Positions 32,554 to 39,663 of a DNA stretch of 51,298 nt are shown here, one piece after another. This stretch comes from Morganella morganii (GTDB lineage Bacteria > Pseudomonadota > Gammaproteobacteria > Enterobacterales > Enterobacteriaceae). Positions within the stretch are counted from its first letter, which is position 1, and the number at the start of each line of letters is the position of its first letter. The position numbers and the translations under genes were made by a program. The notes under the pieces are model-generated. The model ran no database searches. It was not told the DNA's origin and worked only from the letters and a program-made list of their open reading frames with translations. Location of the stretch: the NCBI RefSeq assembly GCF_019402645.1, contig NZ_VKKS01000001.1:1127622-1178919 (forward strand), in the 5' to 3' direction.

Positions 32554-33078
32554 ATGAAAAAACTCATTCCGTTGTTAATCCTGACGGGGGCGTCAACCGC
32601 CCTGGCGGCGACTGAGCGCGTTACCCTGTATGAAGCGACAGATAATGGTGCCGGTAAGGTTATCGGTACTATTGATATTCAGGAGACTGATTATGGTTTG
32701 CTGTTTACACCTTCGCTGGCCGGATTACCGCCGGGCGTGCGCGGGTTCCATATCCACGAAAACCCGTCCTGTGATGCCGCAGAAAAAGAGGGTAAACCGG
32801 TGGCTGCATTGGCCGCAGGCGGTCATTTTGATCCGGCAGGCACTAAAATGCATGCCGGACCTTACGCCAGCGGGCATTTGGGGGATTTACCGGCTCTGTA
32901 TGTGACAGATGATGGTAAAGCGACTACTCAGGTGCTGGCACCACGGCTTAAAAAACTCAGCGAAGTTAAAGGGCATGCCATTATGGTTCATGCGGGCGGC
33001 GATAATCACTCAGATTCACCGGCACCATTAGGTGGCGGCGGAGCCCGGATTGCCTGTGGTGTGATTACATCAGAATAA
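32554..33078 (+). CDS. sodC: Periplasmic Cu/Zn superoxide dismutase
   Basis: Dismutes superoxide in the periplasm. A signal peptide ([18 protein letters not shown]) precedes the mature enzyme. Cu and Zn ligands are in [36 protein letters not shown] and [14 protein letters not shown]; a disulfide cysteine pair is present (NPSCD and IACGV). Two adjacent ATGs (32551 and 32554) follow AGGAG; the second has the better spacing. Monocistronic, closed by a strong terminator. Confidence 0.95.
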   Translation: MKKLIPLLILTGASTALAATERVTLYEATDNGAGKVIGTIDIQETDYGLLFTPSLAGLPPGVRGFHIHENPSCDAAEKEGKPVAALAAGGHFDPAGTKMHAGPYASGHLGDLPALYVTDDGKATTQVLAPRLKKLSEVKGHAIMVHAGGDNHSDSPAPLGGGGARIACGVITSE

Positions 33079-33123
33079 AAAATATCCCCGTTCGGCCGGT
33101 TGCGGCGGGCGGGGATATTTTTT
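33077..33123. terminator. Bidirectional terminator between sodC and the AraC-type regulator
   Basis: AAAAAATATCCCC and GGGGATATTTTTT form a long hairpin around a GC-rich interior. A and T runs on either side let it work for both converging genes. Confidence 0.88.
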
Positions 33124-33130
33124 CAGCCTT

Positions 33131-33499
33131 TCAGTGTGAGCCACACTCCATAAAACAGCGGGGCTCCGGCAACTGACCGTGATCACGGAATTTTGCCGGT
33201 GTGGTATTGAAATGTTTTTTAAAGATGCGGGTAAAGGTTGCCTGTGAGCTGAAACCATACTGCAACGCAATATCCAAAATAGACATATCGTTATCGCGCA
33301 GAGATTTTGCTGCTTCCAGCAGGCGGCGCTTACGGACATACTCACCTAATGTGCATCCCTTAATATCCTTGAAAATACGCTGGAGATGCCATTTTGAATA
33401 ACCGCTCTTATCTGCAATAGTATCAATCTTGATACCTTCATTGCGCTGTAACTGAGTTTCCAGCCATTTGATAATATCGTTCACTACACTTTCTGACAT
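33131..33499 (-). CDS. AraC-family regulator of the MarA/SoxS/RamA type
   Basis: A stand-alone two-HTH AraC domain of 122 residues, the size of MarA and PqrA. The first HTH contains IDTIADKSGYSKWHLQRIFKD and the second ILDIALQYGFSSQATFTRIFKKHF, both close to MarA, SoxS and Rob. Such proteins activate efflux, oxidative-stress and permeability genes by binding marboxes. A tail with two cysteines (EPRCFMECGSH) is unusual. GGGAGG precedes the ATG at 33499; the frame extends to a GTG two codons earlier. Which of the MarA-like regulators it is cannot be decided here, so no symbol is given. Confidence 0.85.
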   Translation of the reverse strand: MSESVVNDIIKWLETQLQRNEGIKIDTIADKSGYSKWHLQRIFKDIKGCTLGEYVRKRRLLEAAKSLRDNDMSILDIALQYGFSSQATFTRIFKKHFNTTPAKFRDHGQLPEPRCFMECGSH

Positions 33500-33610
33500 G
33501 TTCACCTCCCAAAATCGGGCTTACAATTTATAAATTCTAATAGTCACATATGTTATTAACCGTATTTTATGAATTTTCCAAGAATTGTGTAGGCAAATCG
33601 TGCCTTTCAT

Positions 33611-33627
33611 GATTGAGAATCATTATC
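33611..33627. promoter_or_regulatory. Fur-like box in a divergent intergenic region
   Basis: GATTGAGAATCATTATC matches the right two thirds of the Fur consensus (GAATCATTATC). It lies about midway between the MarA-like gene (112 bases) and the membrane protein gene at 33741 (114 bases), so either could be the target. Confidence 0.5.
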
Positions 33628-33740
33628 AGACCAATAGATGAAACCGATTGATTTATTTTCAGCAGATAGCACCATATGTCACCAATTATAGTTTCTTAAT
33701 CGATAGAATCTTCCGATTACAAATATAATTCAGGATAGTT

Positions 33741-34367
33741 ATGTCACAGCAATTTCGGTTTCTTTTTGGGGCAATGGGTCGTTTTTTTATGTTGGCGCTG
33801 ATCATGGCAGCCAGTACAGGACTGTTGTTTATTGATATTCTGGTTCTTAAGAATGATTTGGGTGAAGACTCGGTGACAGAAATCGTCGCGGAGGTGATGC
33901 TGCTGGCAGTGATTGTGCTGTTTTTCCGCAAAGGGCTGCGGGAACCGGAGGACAGGGCAGGTTTTTTCCTGATTGCCGGTTTTTTTGCCAGTATGCTAAT
34001 CAGGGAGCTGGATCAGATTTTTGATTATATTTCCCACGGGGCATGGTTCTGGTTTGCCGTTCCGGTCTCACTGGTTGCGATTATCTATGCTTTTCTGCAT
34101 TCGCGGACAGCCGTTAACGGGCTGCACCGTTTTGTCACGCATCCTGCATACGGCATGATGATCACCGGTTTGCTGGTGGTGCTGGTATTTTCCCGCCTGT
34201 TCGGTATGGGAATTTTGTGGCGCGGTATGATGGGGGATGATTTTAACCGGCTGGCTAAAAACCTGGCAGAAGAAGGTTGCGAACTGCTCGGATATACTTT
34301 ATGCCTGCTCTCGGCAATAACTTTTTGCCGCAAACAGCGAGTTACGGCAAAAAGTGATGAACATTAA
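33741..34367 (+). CDS. Uncharacterised integral membrane protein
   Basis: A 208-residue protein with about six membrane helices (near residues 12-35, 48-62, 72-90, 95-118, 132-155 and 172-190) and a basic tail. I do not recognise a named family; it resembles conserved inner membrane proteins without function. It converges end to end with hmuV (34368). A Fur-like box upstream hints at iron control. Confidence 0.75.
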   Translation: MSQQFRFLFGAMGRFFMLALIMAASTGLLFIDILVLKNDLGEDSVTEIVAEVMLLAVIVLFFRKGLREPEDRAGFFLIAGFFASMLIRELDQIFDYISHGAWFWFAVPVSLVAIIYAFLHSRTAVNGLHRFVTHPAYGMMITGLLVVLVFSRLFGMGILWRGMMGDDFNRLAKNLAEEGCELLGYTLCLLSAITFCRKQRVTAKSDEH

Positions 34368-35168
34368 TTAAGGCGCAAGTAACACGGAATTATTGCCGGT
34401 CAGCGGATGGCGGAGAGTTATCAAATTTGCCTGATAAGTTTCCGCCAGTACTGTTTTTTGCAATACTTCACCGGGTGTTCCCCGGCAGACAACGCGTCCG
34501 TTATCCAGCATTATGATATGATCTGCATATAAAGAAGCCAGATTCAGGTCATGCAGAATACAGCAGACGGCCAATGATGTTGTGCTTACCCGACGTTTCA
34601 GCATTCGCATCAGGTATTGCTGGTGGTGAAGATCCAGGGCGGCAGTTGGTTCATCCAGCAATAACAGACGGGGAACAGGCAGCGGACAGCTCAGTTGCAT
34701 CAGCGCCCGTGCCAGATGAACCCGCTGCTGCTCACCGCCGGAAAGCTGATACCAGCGTTTCTCCAGCAATGACTCACAGGCTGTCAGGTGTACCACCTCA
34801 TCAATAGTTGCCTGGCGTGTATATTCACGGTACAAATCCCCTAAAGCAATAATTTCACTGACCCGGTAAGGGGCAGATATAACACTTTGTTGTGTCATTA
34901 CCGCCCTGATCTGTGCTAATGCAGCTGAAGACCAGGATGACATGGGTTTTTCGCGCAGCATAATCTGTCCGCTGTCACAGGGATAATAACCACTGAGTAA
35001 ACGAAAAAGGGTTGATTTTCCCGCACCGTTCGGGCCGGTAACGGCAGTGATGGTTCCGCAGTGCAATGCCAGAGATATATCGCTGAGCACCGGCTGTCCG
35101 TGGCGGGAAAAACAGATATTTTCTGCAACCAGTACGGGGGGCGGGGGATTTGCTGTTATACGGGACAT
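34368..35168 (-). CDS. hmuV: Hemin ABC transporter ATPase HmuV
   Basis: ATPase of the HmuTUV/HemTUV heme importer, 266 residues. Walker A GPNGAGKS (~45), signature LSGGEQQRVHLARAL (~143), Walker B LLLDEPTAALDLHHQ (~169) and switch His in CILHDLNLA (~208) are intact. Its ATG follows the last codons of hmuU by one base, the normal hmuU-hmuV arrangement. Because hmuU is broken immediately upstream, the transporter cannot work from this locus and hmuV may lack its native promoter. Confidence 0.93.
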   Translation of the reverse strand: MSRITANPPPPVLVAENICFSRHGQPVLSDISLALHCGTITAVTGPNGAGKSTLFRLLSGYYPCDSGQIMLREKPMSSWSSAALAQIRAVMTQQSVISAPYRVSEIIALGDLYREYTRQATIDEVVHLTACESLLEKRWYQLSGGEQQRVHLARALMQLSCPLPVPRLLLLDEPTAALDLHHQQYLMRMLKRRVSTTSLAVCCILHDLNLASLYADHIIMLDNGRVVCRGTPGEVLQKTVLAETYQANLITLRHPLTGNNSVLLAP

Positions 35169-35169
35169 A

Positions 35170-35240
35170 TCATTCCTTCACGGAAAAAATCAGCCAGAGA
35201 AAATAGGGAGCCCCGAGCAACCCGGTCAGTAAGATGTGGC
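35170..35240 (-). pseudogene. hmuU: hmuU heme permease, 3' remnant only
   Basis: Reading leftward into hmuV, the last ~20 codons of HmuU remain: LLTGLLGAPYFLWLIFSVKE then stop. FecCD permeases end in this glycine-rich GAPYFLWL segment. Codons before it (MTQNRHI and upstream) no longer match the expected family sequence ahead of it, and the frame soon reaches a stop at 35284-35286. The break, at about 35235-35250, is the left boundary of the prophage DNA. Confidence 0.8.
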
Positions 35241-35329
35241 GATTCTGTGTCATTACGATCCTGAAATTCCATACACCCACGAGTTACTGAACCATGCATC
35301 CGAACCAAAACACACTGATGGGGTGGATC

Positions 35330-35632
35330 ATGCTTAATTATATCAATGTTTATGATTTTGTTAGCAAGTATCCTTTTGAAAAGCCGCTACATCGCTTAAT
35401 CATGTATCGCGTGTGGGCGGCCGGCGGATCAGATGGTCAGGGTGAACGCATTATCAACAACGATGCTATGGCTGAATTTTGCTGCTGTAGCAAACAGGCG
35501 CTTTACAAAGAAACTAAGGTGCTTGAGCGTCAGGGCTTTTTAGCTATGCGTAAAATCGCGTCTGTGACTATTGATGCAAAGGCAAAAATTGAACCCGTGC
35601 GTGCTTACACTATCATCTCCGGGGGCAAGTAA
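35330..35632 (+). CDS. Phage winged-helix DNA-binding protein
   Basis: A 100-residue protein with a probable winged helix-turn-helix (NNDAMAEFCCCSKQALYKETKVLERQGFLAMRK). Such proteins occur in phage replication or early-control regions. GGGGTGG ahead of the ATG at 35330 decides the start over in-frame ATGs at 35294 and 35318. Its stop overlaps the next gene's start by one base. The first gene inside the prophage DNA. Confidence 0.65.
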   Translation: MLNYINVYDFVSKYPFEKPLHRLIMYRVWAAGGSDGQGERIINNDAMAEFCCCSKQALYKETKVLERQGFLAMRKIASVTIDAKAKIEPVRAYTIISGGK

Positions 35633-36123
35633 TGATCATTTCGACTCCAACCAAAACAGTTAATCAAATTGGCAGATTAAACCTGTCCGGGAATATTATC
35701 CCTTCAAACTGGTGGCAGCACGTGAAGCTTCAGAGCGGAAAACCCGATTGCACGGCTATTGTTCTGTTGTCCGATATCGTTTACTGGTATCGCCCGACTG
35801 AGATCCGGGACGAGTTAACCGGGGAACTTAAGGGATGGCGTAAGCGGTTCCATGGTGACAAATTACAGCGAAGCTACCAGTCTTTTGCCAACCAGTTTGG
35901 CTTCTCAAAGCGTGAGGCTACAGATGCCCTGAAAAGACTGCGTGATGCCGGGCTAATCACACTGGAACTTCGGACTGTCACCACTGCTGATGGCCTCACC
36001 CTGACCAATGTGCTGTATGTGGAAGTTGTGCCTGATGCTATTTTCGCCATCACTAATGAGCCGTTAAATATCACTGACGAAGATACAAAAAGTGGAACAC
36101 CTATTACGTTTAAACGACTTTAA
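35632..36123 (+). CDS. Phage replication-type protein with winged helix
   Basis: 163 residues. The central part (WRKRFHGDKLQRSYQSFANQFGFSKREATDALKRLRDAGLI) is a helix-turn-helix seen in N-terminal domains of phage replication initiators (O/RepA-like). The N-terminal half contains a conserved-looking LLSDIVYWYRP segment. No helicase-loader part is present, so it is either a short replication protein or a regulator. Translationally coupled to the preceding gene (TAATG). Confidence 0.6.
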   Translation: MIISTPTKTVNQIGRLNLSGNIIPSNWWQHVKLQSGKPDCTAIVLLSDIVYWYRPTEIRDELTGELKGWRKRFHGDKLQRSYQSFANQFGFSKREATDALKRLRDAGLITLELRTVTTADGLTLTNVLYVEVVPDAIFAITNEPLNITDEDTKSGTPITFKRL

Positions 36124-36127
36124 ACTG

Positions 36128-36228
36128 TGAAATGGGCGGCTGGTGGGTGTTGGTAGCACCTTCCCAGCCATTCACCCGTTTGCGTGATCACGGATAAACC
36201 AAGGCCCACTGCTTGTGTGCACAAAGCA
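36128..36228 (+). ncRNA. C4-like phage antisense RNA, second copy
   Basis: The first hairpin (36138-36169) pairs GGCTGG with CCAGCC and GGTG with CACC around TTGGTAG. The second (36210-36228) pairs TGCTTGTG with CACAAAGCA. A long-range pairing TGGGC (36133) with GCCCA (36204) closes the structure. The sequence resembles the C4 antisense RNA family of P1/P7-like immunity regions. A diverged copy lies at 1373-1425. It sits between a replication-type gene and a methyltransferase. Confidence 0.6.
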
Positions 36229-36261
36229 AAGGGAGCTTAACAAAAAAGGTTACCCGGATCT

Positions 36262-37302
36262 ATGAAAAACACTGTTAATTTAAACAGTATTAATTTAATC
36301 AACGACGACTCACTCAGCTATATCAAAACCCTTCCGGATAATTGCATTGATTTAATCGCCACAGACCCGCCGTATTTTCAGGTAAAAACATGCGCCTGGG
36401 ATAACCAGTGGCCGGATGTTTCTGCTTACCTGTCCTGGCTGGACGAAATGTTGGCCGAGTTCTGGCGGGTACTGAAACCAAACGGCAGCCTGTACTTGTT
36501 TTGTGGTTCGCGTCTGGCCTCAGATACAGAAATGCTGTTACGGGAGAGGTTCAGCGTTCTCAGTCATATCATATGGGCGAAACCTTCCGGACCGTGGCGG
36601 CGGCAGAACAAAGAAAGCCTGCGTTGCTTCTTCCCGGCTACTGAGCGGATCCTGTTTGCAGAGCATTATCAGGGGCCGGTAAAAGGAAAAGGCGGTGAGT
36701 ACCACCAGCGGCGGGATGAACTGAAGAAAAATGTGTTTACCCCTCTGATTGAGTATTTCCGGCAGGCGCGGGATGCATTGGGTATCACAGCAAAAGAAAT
36801 TGAACAGGCAACCGGCAAGAAGATGACATCACACTGGTTCGGATACAGTCAGTGGCAGTTACCGAATGAAGCTGATTACCGAAAATTACAGGTGTTTTTT
36901 CAGCAAATAGCAGCAGAGCGTCAGCGAAACAGCCCTTTATGCCGTGAGCATGATGATCTGGTCAGTGAGCAGCACACCCTCAGGCGTGAATATCACGAAC
37001 TGGCAGATCAGTATCAGCTGTTGCGCCGTTACTTCATGGTATCAGTCGATGTGCCTTATACCGATGTGTGGACATTCCCGCCGGTTCAGTATTACCCCGG
37101 CAAGCACCCGTGCGAAAAGCCGGCCGCCATGATGGAGCACATCATAAAAGCCAGCAGCCGGGAAGGTGACCTGGTCGCTGATTTCTTTATGGGATCCGGA
37201 GCGACGCTGAAAGCCGCACTGATGCATAACCGCCGCGTCCTGGGAGTGGAAATGGAAACAAAACGGTTTGAGCAGACGAAGACTGAAATAGCGTTATTGT
37301 GA
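36262..37302 (+). CDS. Phage DNA N6-adenine/N4-cytosine methyltransferase
   Basis: A 346-residue SAM-dependent methyltransferase of the N6_N4 type. The catalytic motif DPPYF (~36) precedes the SAM-binding motif DFFMGSGATLKAAL (~310), the order typical of beta-class enzymes. A variable central part (150-270), partly coiled coil, likely sets target recognition. No restriction gene is beside it, so it probably protects phage DNA or regulates expression. It follows the C4-like RNA. Confidence 0.88.
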   Translation: MKNTVNLNSINLINDDSLSYIKTLPDNCIDLIATDPPYFQVKTCAWDNQWPDVSAYLSWLDEMLAEFWRVLKPNGSLYLFCGSRLASDTEMLLRERFSVLSHIIWAKPSGPWRRQNKESLRCFFPATERILFAEHYQGPVKGKGGEYHQRRDELKKNVFTPLIEYFRQARDALGITAKEIEQATGKKMTSHWFGYSQWQLPNEADYRKLQVFFQQIAAERQRNSPLCREHDDLVSEQHTLRREYHELADQYQLLRRYFMVSVDVPYTDVWTFPPVQYYPGKHPCEKPAAMMEHIIKASSREGDLVADFFMGSGATLKAALMHNRRVLGVEMETKRFEQTKTEIALL

Positions 37303-37471
37303 TAAGAGTGATTCCGATGTCACATTGCTTGTAAACTTAAACCTCGCGGATACGGGGGTATGCCTGATATGCAGGTAAAAACATTTACAACATACCACTC
37401 GATATAAACTTGTTTACAATGATTTTTGTAGGTTTGAATATGGAAAAGTAGAAATAAGGGAGATAAATAAC

Positions 37472-37791
37472 ATGTTAATTGATAGTTATTTGTCTCCCGA
37501 TACTGGTGAATACATTTATGTGCAGCCCAATATTATGAGTAGAAAAAAAGAAGTTATTGGGCAGCTCTTTCTATTGCTTTACCTCCAGCTTGTATGTCTT
37601 CTCCTGCGCCCCTTGTTGTGTTGCATGCGGTTAACGTTAAAGCTATAGCTAATGAACAAACTAATAATCCAATTTTATTTAGCATAATTAAAGCCTTGTG
37701 TGTGGTGATGATAGATATCATTAGAGTGGCTAATGCTTTTGTCCTAATGATGCATTTGGCTATCTTAAGCCAACATTGTTTTATGATATAA
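37472..37791 (+). CDS. Two-frame small membrane protein joined across a run of seven A
   Basis: A strong ribosome site (AAGGGAG) precedes an ATG at 37472 reading MLIDSYLSPDTGEYIYVQPN. In this frame the ORF ends at 37648. At the A-run at 37543-37549 a shift of -1 would continue into a longer frame ending at 37791, giving KKRSYWAALSIALPPACMSS and then a hydrophobic segment, in total about 106 residues. The downstream frame has no good start of its own. It is either programmed slippage, an indel pseudogene or a sequencing error. I do not recognise the product. The surrounding 37303-38076 is AT-rich and otherwise shows no supported gene. Confidence 0.35.
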
Positions 37792-38076
37792 CTTCATATG
37801 ATACCACCAAGGAGGTGGTAATGTTTTTAGTAAGTGTAACACAAAAAGATTGAATTATATTGTTTATAGGGCCCTTGGTGATTAATTTGTTTATCTTATG
37901 TATTTGTTGGGGCGAAAGGATTAGCGTTCTAATCTCATCGAAAAACAGTGGGTACAGATGTAATTTTTTCATGCGATATCATTGCTAAAAGTAATACCAT
38001 TTCAGCTCTCCGGAATTTCCGGATAGTTCGATTTATTTGGTGTCCTCACTGACGAGGGAATCAAATTTATATCTAC

Positions 38077-38151
38077 GGATCAGTCGTATAAAGGTTATTA
38101 CGGAAGGTTGTTAACCTTCTTATCGTGGTTCGATTCCACGCTGTCTCGCCA
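38077..38151 (+). tRNA. tRNA-Asn(GTT)-like element, phage-type, 5' half degenerate
   Basis: The 3' half folds well. The anticodon arm is GAAGG-TTGTTAA-CCTTC with anticodon GTT (38110-38112), the T arm CGTGG-TTCGATT-CCACG, and CTGTCTC plus discriminator G and encoded CCA follow. A D-arm CGTA...TACG can form at 38085-38102. The 5' acceptor strand pairs only partly with CTGTCTC. Total length is 75 bases. It lies just upstream of the lysis genes, where lambdoid phages often carry tRNAs. It could be a weak phage tRNA or a relic from integration into a tRNA gene. Confidence 0.45.
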
Positions 38152-38157
38152 AATTCC

Positions 38158-38183
38158 AAAGGTCGCCCTGAGCGGCCTTTTTT
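38158..38183 (+). terminator. Terminator after the tRNA-like element
   Basis: AGGTCGC and GCGGCCT pair (one G-U) around CCTGA, followed by six T. It would end the tRNA-like transcript. Confidence 0.75.
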
Positions 38184-38324
38184 CATATACGCCACCACAG
38201 TATCAATCACCTCGTTATCACTTAACACAAGAGCTGTGTGCGGCTTTTATTCCTGCATCTAATCAATATTTTTCTGCTGGAGTTATATACAATGACAATT
38301 CAATATGTTTTGAAAGGATACTCC

Positions 38325-38615
38325 ATGTCTGAAATTAATTTTGAAGCTCTCGGAAGATGCCAGCATCTTAAGCAGGTGGTTTTAGATTTACGAAGAAAGC
38401 GGGATCAGGCTTTCAATTCAATAAAACACTGCTACGTTTCTCCGACACATGATTCTGCGATGGTAGTTCATCACTTCGACCCTGGTGTTATACGTACCGC
38501 CTGTGACAAAATTGAAGAAGCCAATATTGAGCTCATGACGGCAGTAGACGAATACAATAAGTGGGCAAAAGAGGCGGAGCAACCACTAATAAAGATAATT
38601 AAATTAGCAAGATGA
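38325..38615 (+). CDS. Small phage protein, unknown function
   Basis: A 96-residue soluble, largely helical protein (MSEINFEALGRCQHLKQVVL). I do not recognise it. GAAAGGA precedes the ATG at 38325; an in-frame ATG at 38292 with GGAG upstream is an alternative that adds eleven residues. It is closed by the terminator at 38630 and lies between the tRNA-like element and the lysis cassette. Confidence 0.6.
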   Translation: MSEINFEALGRCQHLKQVVLDLRRKRDQAFNSIKHCYVSPTHDSAMVVHHFDPGVIRTACDKIEEANIELMTAVDEYNKWAKEAEQPLIKIIKLAR

Positions 38616-38629
38616 TAATATATTGATAT

Positions 38630-38655
38630 AGGTCGCTCCGGCGGCCTTTTTTATT
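38630..38655 (+). terminator. Terminator after the 38325-38615 gene
   Basis: AGGTCGC and GCGGCCT around TCCG, followed by a T6 run. It is almost the same as the terminator at 38158, so the two form a repeated pair. Confidence 0.75.
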
Positions 38656-38663
38656 GTCTGCAA

Positions 38664-38732
38664 CAATAAGAGCATTGGAATACGACAGGCTCATTACCTA
38701 ATCCGTATTCGGCCACAGTGCTCTTCTTATTG
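38664..38732 (+). ncRNA. Structured leader ahead of the lysis cassette
   Basis: CAATAAGAGCA (38664-38674) pairs with TGCTCTTCTTATTG (38719-38732, one bulge). Inside it AATACG (38679-38684) pairs with CGTATT (38704-38709). This nested long stem starts just after a terminator and ends about 130 bases before the holin start, so it may be a small RNA or a leader controlling lysis. Confidence 0.35.
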
Positions 38733-38862
38733 CTTTCCCGCCGCTGGTGGGATGATCCGAATAATGCCGCAGCCACCTCACTTTAACCTGTTTAAAACAT
38801 ATAACCCGGTTGCGGCATTACCCCTATCACTCAACATACGGAACACTCCGCAGGGGGTGGAT

Positions 38863-39054
38863 ATGCGCATGCCTGACAAATATTCCAGCCCTACAGCATA
38901 CGCCTGGGGGCTTATAACCTCTGCTTTTGGCGTTTTATCTCTGGACCAGTGGGCTATTGTGGCCGGGATTATCTGTACTGTCGGGACGTTCCTGGTGAAC
39001 TGGTATTACAAACGCAAAGAATTTCAGCTGAAAGCCGGAGAACATCATGAATAA
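38863..39054 (+). CDS. Phage holin with possible dual start
   Basis: A 63-residue holin with two membrane segments (about residues 12-28 and 31-48) and a charged tail (NWYYKRKEFQLKAGE). It permeabilises the inner membrane or triggers endolysin release. The N-terminus reads MRMPDKY, very like MKMPEKH of lambda S, and has two ATGs (38863 and 38869) behind GGGGGTGG. In lambda the two starts make antiholin and holin. Overlaps the endolysin start by 8 bases. Confidence 0.85.
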   Translation: MRMPDKYSSPTAYAWGLITSAFGVLSLDQWAIVAGIICTVGTFLVNWYYKRKEFQLKAGEHHE

Positions 39055-39523
39055 GCGATTAGTTAAAAAGGTAATGGCCGCTTGTGCTGCCGGGGCAATT
39101 GCCGGTGCGCTGGTGCTGATCCCCGCATATGAAGGTGTTGAGTATACGCCTTATCGTGATGTGGCCGGAGTGCTCACTGTATGTTATGGCCATACCGGCA
39201 GTGATATTCAGCCCGGTAAGCTGTATACGGATGCTGAATGTAAGGCGCTGCTGCATGACGATCTGACGAAAGTCCGGCGTGCGGTTGATCCGATGATCAA
39301 AGTGCCGATTGACGACAACACCCGGGCGGCCATTTATTCATTTGCATACAACACCGGAACAGGTGCGTTCTCACGTTCTACGATGCTGCGTAAACTTAAT
39401 GCCGGTGATATCGCCGGAGCGTGTGACGAAATGAAGCGCTGGACATTTGCCGGTGGTAAGCAGTGGCAGGGGTTGATTAACCGACGCGAAACGGAGAAAG
39501 CGATATGCCACGGAACCCTTTAA
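39047..39523 (+). CDS. SAR endolysin (phage lysozyme, GH24)
   Basis: Muramidase of 158 residues. A weakly hydrophobic N-terminal segment (AACAAGAIAGALVLIPA) is a signal-arrest-release anchor. The catalytic triad spacing Glu-x8-Asp-x5-Thr is exact: EGVEYTPYRD then DVAGVLT. Similar to R of phages 21 and P22-type lysozymes. The cysteine near the active site (TVCYGHT) may take part in disulfide switching; that is inference. Overlaps the holin and the next small gene. Confidence 0.92.
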   Translation: MNKRLVKKVMAACAAGAIAGALVLIPAYEGVEYTPYRDVAGVLTVCYGHTGSDIQPGKLYTDAECKALLHDDLTKVRRAVDPMIKVPIDDNTRAAIYSFAYNTGTGAFSRSTMLRKLNAGDIAGACDEMKRWTFAGGKQWQGLINRRETEKAICHGTL

Positions 39524-39663
39524 CGCTGATCATCATTGCTATCATCCTGCTGACGACTGCGCTGTTAGCGGCATGTTATCTGTATTCACTCCCGAATCAC
39601 TGTAAGCCACTGCCGGGTAACCCGCTGAACGGTGTGATCCATTATGAGTGTGAAGCGCTATGA
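39505..39663 (+). CDS. Small single-span protein inside the lysis cassette
   Basis: A 52-residue protein starting MPRNPLTLIIIAIILLTTAL with one membrane helix, then a periplasmic-type tail containing two cysteines (HCKPLPG, YECEAL). GGAG precedes the ATG at 39505. It overlaps the end of the endolysin gene and its TGA overlaps the Rz ATG (ATGA), so it is translated with its neighbours. Function is unknown. Confidence 0.65.
   Translation: MPRNPLTLIIIAIILLTTALLAACYLYSLPNHCKPLPGNPLNGVIHYECEAL

Noticed and set aside
37781-37972. Minus-strand 63-codon frame in the AT-rich gap
   Set aside because: No ribosome site, no promoter, no family; frames of this length are expected by chance at this A+T content.
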